5,002 nt of DNA from GCA-003244245 sp050699655 (GCA_050699655.1 JBOHFJ010000357.1:1-5002); one strand, 5' to 3'. Numbered from the stretch's first letter, positions 1-5,002 are shown. The notes: generated by a model from the letters alone, not told the origin. Program-made: numbers and translations.

Positions 1-2
1 CG

Positions 3-1250
3 CTACCACCGCACGGTACCGGTGCGCGGCGGTCCCTGGAAGGCCAATTCGGCGCGCACCATCGACGGGACGAGCGCCTCGTCGAGTAATCGCAGGTAGC
101 GCTCGTTCAGTGGCTGCGTCGGTGGGCGAGACTCCAGCCAGGTGTGTAGCAGCCGGTAGCCCTCCACGTACGTGCTGGTGTAGGCCCGCCACAGCGGGTC
201 AGCGAGAAACCGCAGCATCTGCCTGGCCCGCTCTTCGGGAACCAGCAGCCATCGTCTCAGGTAGACCAGCACCTCTTCCGGGTCGACACCTCGATCGTGC
301 AGCATGAGCGCGGCATCCTGGCGGACACCGAGCAGTCCCGCCGCGGCCGCCTCCAGCCGCTCGGCGAGCTCGCCGTCCATCCGCAACCCCAGATCGCCGA
401 GGATCTCCGCGGCCCACGGCCCCCAACCGGGGCCGACCGCGGCCCACAGCCCCAGGTCGGCCAGCCCCTCCGCCATGAGGCACTGCGGGGTGTTCACCAG
501 AAAGATCGTCTGCTCGGCGTGGCGCTGGGTCCGCACCAGCCCGGCTTCCTTGCGGCAGTGCTCGGTGTGGTGCCCGGGATAGGACTCGTGCGCGACCAGG
601 TGCGCCGCGCCCGCCATCCGGTGCCCAAGATCCGCGTTGATGGCCACCCGCGAGTGAAAGTCACCGAGGTAGTAGTTGAACCCGCTCCACGGCTTGTCGG
701 TAACCACCTCATAGCGCACGCTCTCCCGCTCGGGCAGCCCAAAGCTCGCCCGCGCCCGGTCCCGCAGCGCGCTGGACAGCGCCTGCACGACGGGCTCCAG
801 CCGCTCCGGGGCGATCTCATCACGGGCTCGGTGCGCGACCATCCGATCAATCAGCGGACCGGAGCCGGGCAGCAACCGGTCGATCTCGGCGTGCGCCTGG
901 CGGTAGACCTCAGGGTCCCCCGGTTCGATGACGACGTCAAAGTATGCCGCCACCTCCGCTACGAACCCGACCCGCTCACCAGCCAGCACGCGCCCGTTGC
1001 ACTCCAGGGCGGTCAGGTGGGCGTCCAGGAAGCAAGCCCGCTGCCGCGGCAACCCAGCGGCCGGCAGCTCAGCCCGCAGCTGAGCCGCTTGGCGGGCCAG
1101 CGCCGCGGGATCCGGCCGGGGCTCGTTGTCCACCTGGCGACGCAGCGCCCCGTCGCCGGTGTAAGCGTCAACGAAGCCCTCAACGAGCCGGTCAAACCGC
1201 AGCCCCAGCAGCAGGTACTCGAGCGTGATAGGCGGGATACTCATGGTCAT
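3..1250 (-). CDS. DUF885-like putative zinc metallopeptidase
   Basis: About 415 residues from the ATG at 1250. The key sequence is HESYPGHH at residues 221-228, the HExxPGHH signature I associate with DUF885-type putative metallopeptidases. A later MAEGLADLGLW segment (Glu about 261) could supply the third zinc ligand, as in gluzincin-type enzymes. I see no signal peptide or membrane segment, so it is probably cytoplasmic; the substrate is unknown. The frame is open to a GTG at 1310, four nt after the upstream stop, but the 20 extra residues (Ser/Gly/Ala/Thr-rich) look non-coding and that GTG has no clear ribosome binding site. Two ATGs, at 1250 and 1244, precede the family-like stretch ITLEYLLLGLRFDRL. 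The 1250 start has only a weak GGGA five nt upstream; the 1244 start would suit a leaderless transcript. The stop is TAG at 3-5, so the gene is complete. The fold family is fairly sure; enzymatic activity is inference from the motif. Confidence 0.8.
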   Translation of the reverse strand: MTMSIPPITLEYLLLGLRFDRLVEGFVDAYTGDGALRRQVDNEPRPDPAALARQAAQLRAELPAAGLPRQRACFLDAHLTALECNGRVLAGERVGFVAEVAAYFDVVIEPGDPEVYRQAHAEIDRLLPGSGPLIDRMVAHRARDEIAPERLEPVVQALSSALRDRARASFGLPERESVRYEVVTDKPWSGFNYYLGDFHSRVAINADLGHRMAGAAHLVAHESYPGHHTEHCRKEAGLVRTQRHAEQTIFLVNTPQCLMAEGLADLGLWAAVGPGWGPWAAEILGDLGLRMDGELAERLEAAAAGLLGVRQDAALMLHDRGVDPEEVLVYLRRWLLVPEERARQMLRFLADPLWRAYTSTYVEGYRLLHTWLESRPPTQPLNERYLRLLDEALVPSMVRAELAFQGPPRTGTVRW

Positions 1251-1260
1251 GAGTATCCCG
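1233..1260. promoter_or_regulatory. Perfect 28-bp palindrome, candidate operator
   Basis: The arms CGGGATACTCATG (1233-1245) and CATGAGTATCCCG (1248-1260) are exact reverse complements with a 2-bp centre. The repeat covers the candidate -10 element and both candidate ATG codons of the DUF885-like gene. Its size and symmetry fit binding by a dimeric repressor such as a TetR- or GntR-type protein, though no regulator gene is in the window. In mRNA, if transcription began upstream, the same bases could fold into a 12-bp stem with a 4-nt loop that hides the starts. Confidence 0.7.
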
Positions 1261-1280
1261 TGAGTGGCGGTGTCTGTCGC
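1252..1280 (-). promoter_or_regulatory. Candidate promoter of the DUF885-like gene
   Basis: On the minus strand, GCGACA (1275-1280, four of six matches to TTGACA) and GATACT (1252-1257, four of six to TATAAT) are separated by exactly 17 nt. The -10 ends seven nt before the ATG at 1244, so transcription could start at that ATG and give a leaderless message, common in actinobacteria. The palindrome at 1233-1260 covers the -10 and the predicted start. Each box is individually weak; spacing and overlap are the main support. Confidence 0.4.
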
Positions 1281-1310
1281 CGGCGAGCCGGAACCCGAAA
1301 TGCCACTCAC
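1260..1310. repeat. 9-bp inverted repeat in the cis-prenyltransferase/DUF885 gap
   Basis: GTGAGTGGC (1260-1268) and GCCACTCAC (1302-1310) are exact reverse complements 33 nt apart. The interval also holds a small CCGG-CTCG-CCGG hairpin on the minus strand. One arm shares base 1260 with the 28-bp palindrome, so an RNA could stack two stems end to end. The element starts four nt after the stop of the cis-prenyltransferase gene. There is no U-run, so it does not look like a classical intrinsic terminator. Confidence 0.5.
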
Positions 1311-1314
1311 AGGT

Positions 1315-2085
1315 CTACGACCCGTATCGGCGGTGCCGGGCGGCGTAGTCGCGCAACGCGCGCAGGAAGTCCACCTTCCGGAAAGCCGGCCAGTAGGCGT
1401 CGCAGAACCAGAACTCCGAGTGCGCCGACTGCCAGAGCAGGAAACCCGACAGGCGCTGCTCTCCGGAGGTGCGGATGACCAGGTCAGGGTCGGGCTGGCC
1501 AGAGGTGTAGAGATGCTCGGCGATCTGCTGGACGTCGAGCACCTCGGCGAGCTCCTCCATGGTGGTGCCGGCCTCGGCGTGCTTGAGGAGCAGCTTGCGC
1601 AACGCGTCAGCGATCTCCTGGCGCCCGCCGTAGCCCACCGCGACGTTCACCGCCAACCCTGGCCGATCCCGAGTCCGCGCCGCCGCGCTGGTGAGCCGCT
1701 GCGCCATCTCCGGCGGCAGCAGGTCGAGCGCGCCGACGATCCGCACTCGCCAGGGTGTACCCGGTGCGCACAGCCCGTCGACGACGTCGGCGATGATCTC
1801 CAGCAACGGCTCCATCTGGTCTGGCGGCCGGTTGCGCAGATTGTCCGGGGACAGCAGCCAGAACGTCGCGATCTCGACACCGCTGTCCCGGCACCAGCCC
1901 AGCAGCTCGACCAGTTTGGCCGCACCCACCCGATGCCCGTCGCTGACATCGGCGAACCCGACCTCCTTGGCCCAGCGACGATTGCCATCCATGATCACCG
2001 CGACATGGCGGGGGCGGTTGGCGCTGCCAAGCTGACGAGCCAGCCGCCGCTCGTAGACGGCATAGACCAGATCCTGCAACCTCAC
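1315..2085 (-). CDS. Short-chain cis-prenyltransferase, likely (2Z,6E)-farnesyl diphosphate synthase
   Basis: 256 residues, the usual family length. It belongs to the UppS cis-prenyltransferase family, which condenses isopentenyl diphosphate onto an allylic diphosphate in the cytoplasm. HVAVIMDGNRRWAK (28-40) carries the catalytic Asp33; NVAVGYGGRQEI (147-158) and DLVIRTSGEQRLSGFLLWQ (201-219) are the conserved later motifs, with Arg205, Arg211 and Glu224 in the diphosphate/Mg region. It resembles M. tuberculosis Rv1086, which makes Z,E-farnesyl diphosphate for the longer-chain synthase, more than a long-chain UppS; the ending (LRALRDYAARHRRYG) is almost the same. Leu77 aligns with Rv1086 Leu84, which I recall as limiting chain length. 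The start is GTG at 2085: an in-frame TAA at 2098-2100 excludes anything longer, and no good ribosome binding site is visible, suggesting a short-leader or leaderless message or coupling. The exact product length is inference. Confidence 0.93.
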   Translation of the reverse strand: MRLQDLVYAVYERRLARQLGSANRPRHVAVIMDGNRRWAKEVGFADVSDGHRVGAAKLVELLGWCRDSGVEIATFWLLSPDNLRNRPPDQMEPLLEIIADVVDGLCAPGTPWRVRIVGALDLLPPEMAQRLTSAAARTRDRPGLAVNVAVGYGGRQEIADALRKLLLKHAEAGTTMEELAEVLDVQQIAEHLYTSGQPDPDLVIRTSGEQRLSGFLLWQSAHSEFWFCDAYWPAFRKVDFLRALRDYAARHRRYGS

Positions 2086-2104
2086 AAGTCGGGAAGGTTA
2101 CGCC

Positions 2105-2126
2105 CGGACACCGCGACAGCTGTCCG
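2105..2126. repeat. Inverted repeat between htrA and the cis-prenyltransferase gene
   Basis: CGGACA (2105-2110) and TGTCCG (2121-2126) are reverse complements with a 10-nt spacer. A 10-bp palindrome, GACAGCTGTC (2115-2124), overlaps the right arm, so two alternative pairings exist. It lies in the 66-nt gap, 20 nt upstream of the GTG start. It could be an operator or a stem after htrA; no U-run follows, so termination is unproven. Confidence 0.4.
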
Positions 2127-2127
2127 A

Positions 2128-2142
2128 TGGCGCCCGGCGCCA
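2128..2142. repeat. 15-bp GC palindrome after htrA, possible attenuator
   Basis: TGGCGCC, a central C, then GGCGCCA: a perfect palindrome 9 nt downstream of the htrA stop. In RNA it would form a short GC stem. With the neighbouring repeat at 2105-2126 it could weaken read-through from htrA. GC palindromes arise easily in such DNA, and no U-tract is present. Confidence 0.35.
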
Positions 2143-2151
2143 GGCGTTCAC

Positions 2152-3732
2152 TCAGTCAGACGTCAAAGTCACGATGACCATCAGCGACCGCCCCTGGCGA
2201 ACCAGCGAGATCGGTACCCGTTCGCCGATGGCCCGCTCACGAACAGCGACGATCAGCGCGTCGGCGGTGCCCACCGCCCGGTTGCCGACCTTGGTGATCA
2301 CGTCGTTTTCCTGGATCCCGGCCTGCGCCGCGGCGCTGCCCTGCCGCACGTTCTGCACCCGGGCACCGTCGATCTTGCCATCGGTCACCGACGAGGCGTT
2401 GACACCCAGGTCGGTGTGCTGATAGTGCCCGGTGCGGATCAGTTCCTGCGCGATCGTTGCGGCCGTGTCGATCGGGATAGCGAAGCCCAGCCCGATCGAG
2501 CCCCCGCCCTCACCGGTGCCCCCTTCGCTGGCGCCCAGGGTGCGGATCGCGGTGTTGATGCCCACCACCGCCCCAGCGGTGTCCACCAGCGCTCCGCCGG
2601 AGTTGCCGGGGTTGATCGCCGCGTCGGTCTGGATCGCGTCGATCACCGCATTGTCGGGCCCATCCTCCCCTTCCAAGCGCACTGGCCGGTCCACGGCGCT
2701 GACGATGCCGCTGGTCACCGTGCCGGCGAGGCCGAAGGGAGATCCGATGGCGATGACCGGGTCACCCACCTTCAGCGCCGCTGATCGACCCAGCTGTGCC
2801 ACTGTCGGGTTGGCGACCTCCACCTTGACCACCGCGAGGTCGGTCTTGGGATCCCGGCCCACGATCCGCGCTGGCAACCGCGTCCCATCACTGAACACCG
2901 CTTGCAGAGTGGCCTGTGGGATGTCCGCGGCGGGAGCGACCACGTGATTGTTGGTTAACAGGTAACCGTGGCTGTCAATCATCACCCCGGAACCGAACCC
3001 GCCCTGATCGCCGACGTGGAACTCCAAAGACACCACCGCGGGCAGCACCCGAGCGGCGACCGCCGCCACTGAGCCCGCCGGCCGATCGATCACCGGCTGC
3101 ACCTGAGCCAGCGTGATACCCGGATCGTGCAGCAGGGCGCCGCCCGTCGCGGTGAGCCAGCCCACAAGGCCGCCAGCCGCGCCGATCACCAGCGCCACCG
3201 CCGCCAGCAAGGCGAGCGCCCGGTTGCTCACTCGGCGCCCGAACAGCACGTCAACCAGGCTGAGCTGAGCGCCCGGCGGCGGTTCATCGGCGCCGCGGTG
3301 GTGCCGCGCGACCGCGGGGGCGCCCAACACCACCGCGGCGCCGGGATCACGCCACGGGTCACCGCCGGCACCGTGTGGCCAGAGGTGCTCCTCCCAGGGC
3401 CGCGTGCCGTTGCCCACACCTGGGCGCCTAGGTGGGCGCTGCAGCCGCTCAGCGGACCCCGGTGGCCGGCCGAACGCTGCCACCGCAGCCTCCGGAGGCG
3501 GCGGCGCGGCGGTCAATTCCCGCTTAGCACCGCCGACGGGGCCGGCAATCAGGCCACCACCACTCGACTGATCGGCGAAAGCTCCGGGCACGCCAGCGGG
3601 CCGACCGAACGCGTGAGCCTCCGCTGGATCGACCGCGCCCCGCCGCGGCGGTCTCGAAACGAACGAGGGCGGCGCGCCATGCGCTTCCGACGCAAAGAGC
3701 CGGTCGGCATCGTGATCCTGCGGCGTGGCCAT
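2152..3732 (-). CDS. htrA: HtrA-type membrane-anchored serine protease with PDZ domain
   Basis: 526 residues, close to the length of M. tuberculosis HtrA (Rv1223). A Pro/Gly-rich cytoplasmic N-terminus (1-170) is followed by one membrane helix at about 171-195, a trypsin-like domain at about 220-432 and a PDZ domain at about 437-524, so the protease should face the cell exterior. The catalytic triad is complete: His263 (TNNHVV), Asp298 (KTDLAVV) and Ser378 (PGNSGG). HtrA proteases degrade or refold damaged envelope proteins, and the PDZ domain binds exposed C-termini or senses activating peptides. A Gly-rich stretch (about 403-412) lies in the protease domain before GLGFAIP. The N-terminus carries two AFGRP motifs (41-45, 86-90), DPWRDP (125-130) and a segment just before the helix (SLVDVLFGRRVS), all of which I recall in the mycobacterial protein. 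The ATG at 3732 has GGGAG three nt upstream and lies 25 nt after the anti-sigma gene, so it is probably co-transcribed with sigE. Confidence 0.95.
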   Translation of the reverse strand: MATPQDHDADRLFASEAHGAPPSFVSRPPRRGAVDPAEAHAFGRPAGVPGAFADQSSGGGLIAGPVGGAKRELTAAPPPPEAAVAAFGRPPGSAERLQRPPRRPGVGNGTRPWEEHLWPHGAGGDPWRDPGAAVVLGAPAVARHHRGADEPPPGAQLSLVDVLFGRRVSNRALALLAAVALVIGAAGGLVGWLTATGGALLHDPGITLAQVQPVIDRPAGSVAAVAARVLPAVVSLEFHVGDQGGFGSGVMIDSHGYLLTNNHVVAPAADIPQATLQAVFSDGTRLPARIVGRDPKTDLAVVKVEVANPTVAQLGRSAALKVGDPVIAIGSPFGLAGTVTSGIVSAVDRPVRLEGEDGPDNAVIDAIQTDAAINPGNSGGALVDTAGAVVGINTAIRTLGASEGGTGEGGGSIGLGFAIPIDTAATIAQELIRTGHYQHTDLGVNASSVTDGKIDGARVQNVRQGSAAAQAGIQENDVITKVGNRAVGTADALIVAVRERAIGERVPISLVRQGRSLMVIVTLTSD

Positions 3733-3735
3733 GGT

Positions 3736-3740
3736 CTCCC
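3736..3740 (-). promoter_or_regulatory. Ribosome binding site of htrA
   Basis: GGGAG on the minus strand, three nt before the ATG at 3732. The spacing is short, but no other in-frame Met precedes the membrane helix and the conserved N-terminal motifs need this early start. Confidence 0.55.
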
Positions 3741-3757
3741 GGACAACTGTTGCGGTG

Positions 3758-4117
3758 TTACCGCCCGATCAAACGACCGAGTACCGAGGGCCCGGTTCCC
3801 CACCGCTGGCTTGAGCCCAGCGCTGCGGCTGGAGCGTCGGGCAGCTCAGCGGTGTGCGGGATGTCGCGCAACGCGGCCAGCAAACCGGCGGGAACCGAGG
3901 GACACCACGCCGAACGAACCACACTGCGAGCCTGGCATTGCGCGGCGACCTCCGCGGCACAGGACGGGCACCCAGTGAGATGGGCGGCGGCACGGTCACG
4001 CGGAGCTGGGCCAAGCTCTCCGTCGACGAAGGCCACCACGGCGTCCACAGCCAGGTGCTGTCCTGCGTTGACGCCGGCCACCAGCTCAGAGAAGCCGCGC
4101 CCGCGCAGGTCTGTCAT
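3758..4117 (-). CDS. rseA: Zinc-binding anti-sigma factor of SigE (RseA type)
   Basis: 119 residues. It should bind the upstream SigE-type sigma factor in the cytoplasm and keep it from RNA polymerase until stress. The zinc anti-sigma signature HxxxCxxC is intact: His46, Cys50 and Cys53 in HLTGCPSC, with His21 at the start of the conserved HLAVDAVVAFVDGEL helix as the probable fourth ligand. This region matches M. tuberculosis RseA (Rv1222) closely as I remember it, and so does the short IPHTAELP-like segment after it. No membrane helix is present, so release is not by intramembrane cleavage as in E. coli RseA. Redox change of the Zn-Cys pair, or phosphorylation followed by Clp proteolysis as reported for mycobacteria, are the likely routes. 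Extra cysteines are Cys61 and Cys72. The ATG at 4117 lies nine nt after the sigE stop with a strong ribosome binding site overlapping that stop, so the two proteins are probably made by coupled translation. Confidence 0.92.
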   Translation of the reverse strand: MTDLRGRGFSELVAGVNAGQHLAVDAVVAFVDGELGPAPRDRAAAHLTGCPSCAAEVAAQCQARSVVRSAWCPSVPAGLLAALRDIPHTAELPDAPAAALGSSQRWGTGPSVLGRLIGR

Positions 4118-4121
4118 CGAG

Positions 4122-4128
4122 CCTCCTC
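4122..4128 (-). promoter_or_regulatory. Strong ribosome binding site of rseA overlapping the sigE stop
   Basis: GAGGAGG on the minus strand, four nt before the rseA ATG and overlapping the sigE TGA (4127-4129). A ribosome finishing sigE covers this site, which favours balanced production of sigma and anti-sigma. Confidence 0.8.
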
Positions 4129-4732
4129 ACTCGGCCTGGGCGTGTCGCCGTTCCAGCGCCGCCTTGAGGGCCTGCCTGCCGCGGTGGATCCGACTGCGAA
4201 CCGTCCCGAGCTTGACCCCGAGCGTGGCGCCGATCTCCTCGTACGAAAGACCCTCCACATCACAGAGTACGACAGCTGCCCGGAATTCTGGCGCGAGGTC
4301 GTCCAGCGCTTGCTGCAGATCCGGGTCGAGATGAGTCGCGGCGTAGACCTGCTCCGGGCTGGGCCCACCGCCGACGAGCCGGTCAGTGTCCTCAGGCAGG
4401 CCTTCCATCCGCAGCCGGGAACGTCGGCGCACCATGTCCAGGAACAAGTTTGTGGTGATCCGGTGCAGCCAGCCCTCGAACGTGCCGGGCTTGTAGGAGC
4501 CCAGGCTGCGGAACACCCGGATGAATGTCTCCTGGGTAAGATCCTCGGCGTCGTGCGGATTGCCGGAAAGGCGGTAGGCCAACCGGTAAACCCGGCCGGC
4601 GTGCTCCCGCACCACCTGGTCCCAAGACGGCGGGACCCATGCCTCAGCGTTCGGAGCCGGCTGGTCGGTGATCTGGGCGGGTGAGATCTCCTGCCCAGGA
4701 GCAGGATCACGAAAGCGGGTCTGGGTGGCCAT
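4127..4732 (-). CDS. sigE: ECF RNA polymerase sigma factor, SigE type (envelope stress)
   Basis: 201 residues. It directs RNA polymerase to stress promoters and is controlled by the anti-sigma factor encoded next. Sigma region 2 spans about 37-105, with DAEDLTQETFIRVFRS (61-76, core binding) and FEGWLHRITTNLFLDMVRRR (85-104, -10 recognition). A linker (105-135) precedes region 4 (about 136-190), whose helix-turn-helix LSYEEIGATLGVKLGTVRSR (162-181) reads the -35. Region 2 and the helix-turn-helix are nearly the same as M. tuberculosis SigE, from memory. The N-terminus is shorter than the 257-residue mycobacterial protein: about 36 residues precede region 2, Pro/Gln-rich with no recognised motif. 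The ATG at 4732 is the only plausible start: an in-frame TGA lies at 4805-4807 and no ATG, GTG or TTG occurs between. GGGAGA lies nine nt upstream. No C-terminal extension is present. Confidence 0.96.
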   Translation of the reverse strand: MATQTRFRDPAPGQEISPAQITDQPAPNAEAWVPPSWDQVVREHAGRVYRLAYRLSGNPHDAEDLTQETFIRVFRSLGSYKPGTFEGWLHRITTNLFLDMVRRRSRLRMEGLPEDTDRLVGGGPSPEQVYAATHLDPDLQQALDDLAPEFRAAVVLCDVEGLSYEEIGATLGVKLGTVRSRIHRGRQALKAALERRHAQAE

Positions 4733-4740
4733 CTGCTGGA

Positions 4741-4746
4741 TCTCCC
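4741..4746 (-). promoter_or_regulatory. Ribosome binding site of sigE
   Basis: GGGAGA on the minus strand, ending eight nt before the ATG at 4732. It supports the short form of the protein. Confidence 0.55.
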
Positions 4747-4780
4747 ACTTCCGGGCTGATGATGAGGACGTAGATAGTGC

Positions 4781-4806
4781 AACGCGTGAGCGGCTAGCAA
4801 TGTTTC
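4781..4806 (-). promoter_or_regulatory. Candidate ECF/SigE-type promoter of sigE
   Basis: On the minus strand GAAACA (4801-4806) and CGTT (4781-4784) are 16 nt apart, near the ECF pattern GGAAC(A/C)-N15/17-CGTT with one -35 mismatch. Transcription would start around 4774 and leave a leader of roughly 40 nt carrying the ribosome binding site. If real, it would make sigE autoregulated, as in many ECF systems. Such short motifs occur by chance, so position and spacing are the main support. Confidence 0.4.
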
Positions 4807-4808
4807 AA

Positions 4809-4828
4809 CACTGGTTCTCCCGCCAGTG
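4809..4828. promoter_or_regulatory. Inverted repeat next to the candidate sigE -35, possible operator
   Basis: CACTGG (4809-4814) and CCAGTG (4823-4828) are exact reverse complements with an 8-nt spacer. The repeat begins two nt upstream of the candidate -35, a normal place for an activator or repressor site. Confidence 0.35.
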
Positions 4829-4906
4829 AGACCGGCTTGCCCCGACCCCCCAACGGATCACTGTTCTCATCATGGCGGGTCAGCGTGTGTCCTGGGTAAG
4901 GGCTGA

Positions 4907-4923
4907 CTAAGAAGATCCTAAGA
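4907..4923. promoter_or_regulatory. 11-bp-phased direct repeat, possible response-regulator site
   Basis: CTAAGA occurs twice (4907-4912 and 4918-4923) with a 5-nt spacer, so the copies lie on the same DNA face. OmpR/PhoP-family regulators bind tandem repeats with this period, and in mycobacteria the OmpR-type regulator MprA acts upstream of sigE. The match to an MprA box itself was not verified. Confidence 0.3.
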
Positions 4924-5002
4924 GTGCGGCCGGGGTGGGATCCACCGGGATCCGCTGATCCGGCGCGGCGTCACCCAAGCGGAGCACAGCGCGGCGCTAC
5001 GC

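Larger units (their letters stand above)
4733..5002. other. Non-coding region upstream of sigE
   Basis: 270 nt without a convincing gene on either strand. It holds the sigE control elements listed separately and a small imperfect hairpin (4945-4963). In M. tuberculosis a divergent methyltransferase gene lies upstream of sigE; its start is not recognisable here and may lie beyond the window edge. Confidence 0.6.

Noticed and set aside
1251..1310. Extra 20 N-terminal residues of the DUF885-like protein from the GTG at 1310
   Set aside because: No ribosome binding site, atypical Ser/Gly/Thr-rich composition, and the segment is occupied by inverted repeats and promoter-like boxes.
1264..2784. 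Long open frame on the plus strand, about 506 codons, and similar ones at 297-1478 and 3127-3978
   Set aside because: They lie opposite clear genes, have Arg/Pro/His-rich compositions with no recognisable domain, and are the usual by-product of high-GC coding DNA.
4526..4900. Near repeat of 15 bp with one mismatch, at 4526-4540 inside sigE and 4886-4900 upstream
   Set aside because: About one such match is expected by chance in 5 kb on both strands, and no flanking similarity supports duplication.
4945..4963. Hairpin with stem GGATC/GATCC plus bulge, considered as a terminator
   Set aside because: The stem is imperfect, no T-run follows on either strand, and overlapping GGATCC repeats explain the symmetry.
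4907..4999. Minus-strand open frame at the right edge that could be the C-terminus of an upstream gene
   Set aside because: An in-frame stop at 4997-4999 leaves only about 30 codons with no recognised motif.
4924..5002. GTG at 4924 on the plus strand, open to the window edge, as start of a divergent gene
   Set aside because: No ribosome binding site and an Arg/Pro-rich peptide unlike the expected methyltransferase; too little sequence to decide.

Overview
The window looks like chromosomal DNA from a high-GC actinobacterium, probably related to the mycobacteria/Pseudonocardia group. GC is high throughout, codon third positions are mostly G or C, and the proteins closely resemble the Mycobacterium tuberculosis SigE, RseA, HtrA and Rv1086 sequences (compared from memory, no search run). 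All five genes lie on the minus strand and are read from right to left.

Layout in transcription order: (1) 4733-5002, a non-coding region with a candidate ECF-type promoter, an inverted repeat next to its -35, and a helically phased direct repeat; (2) 4127-4732, an ECF sigma factor of the SigE type; (3) 3758-4117, its zinc-binding anti-sigma factor (RseA type), 9 nt downstream; (4) 2152-3732, a membrane-anchored HtrA serine protease with a PDZ domain, 25 nt downstream; (5) 2085-1315, a short-chain cis-prenyltransferase very like the (2Z,6E)-farnesyl diphosphate synthase Rv1086, after a 66-nt gap rich in inverted repeats; (6) about 1250-3, a DUF885-like putative zinc metallopeptidase behind its own palindromic control region.

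Genes 2 to 4 form the conserved envelope-stress module: the anti-sigma factor holds SigE inactive, stress releases SigE, and HtrA handles damaged proteins outside the membrane. In M. tuberculosis the next gene is tatB. Here it is absent and a polyprenyl-lipid synthesis gene follows, so envelope precursor synthesis sits beside the stress module.

The most striking non-coding feature is a perfect 28-bp palindrome (1233-1260) covering the candidate -10 element and both candidate ATG starts of the DUF885-like gene. It shares a base with a second, longer-range 9-bp inverted repeat. This looks like a repressor operator, or less likely an RNA structure hiding the start. I saw no tRNA, rRNA, CRISPR array, insertion sequence or phage feature.
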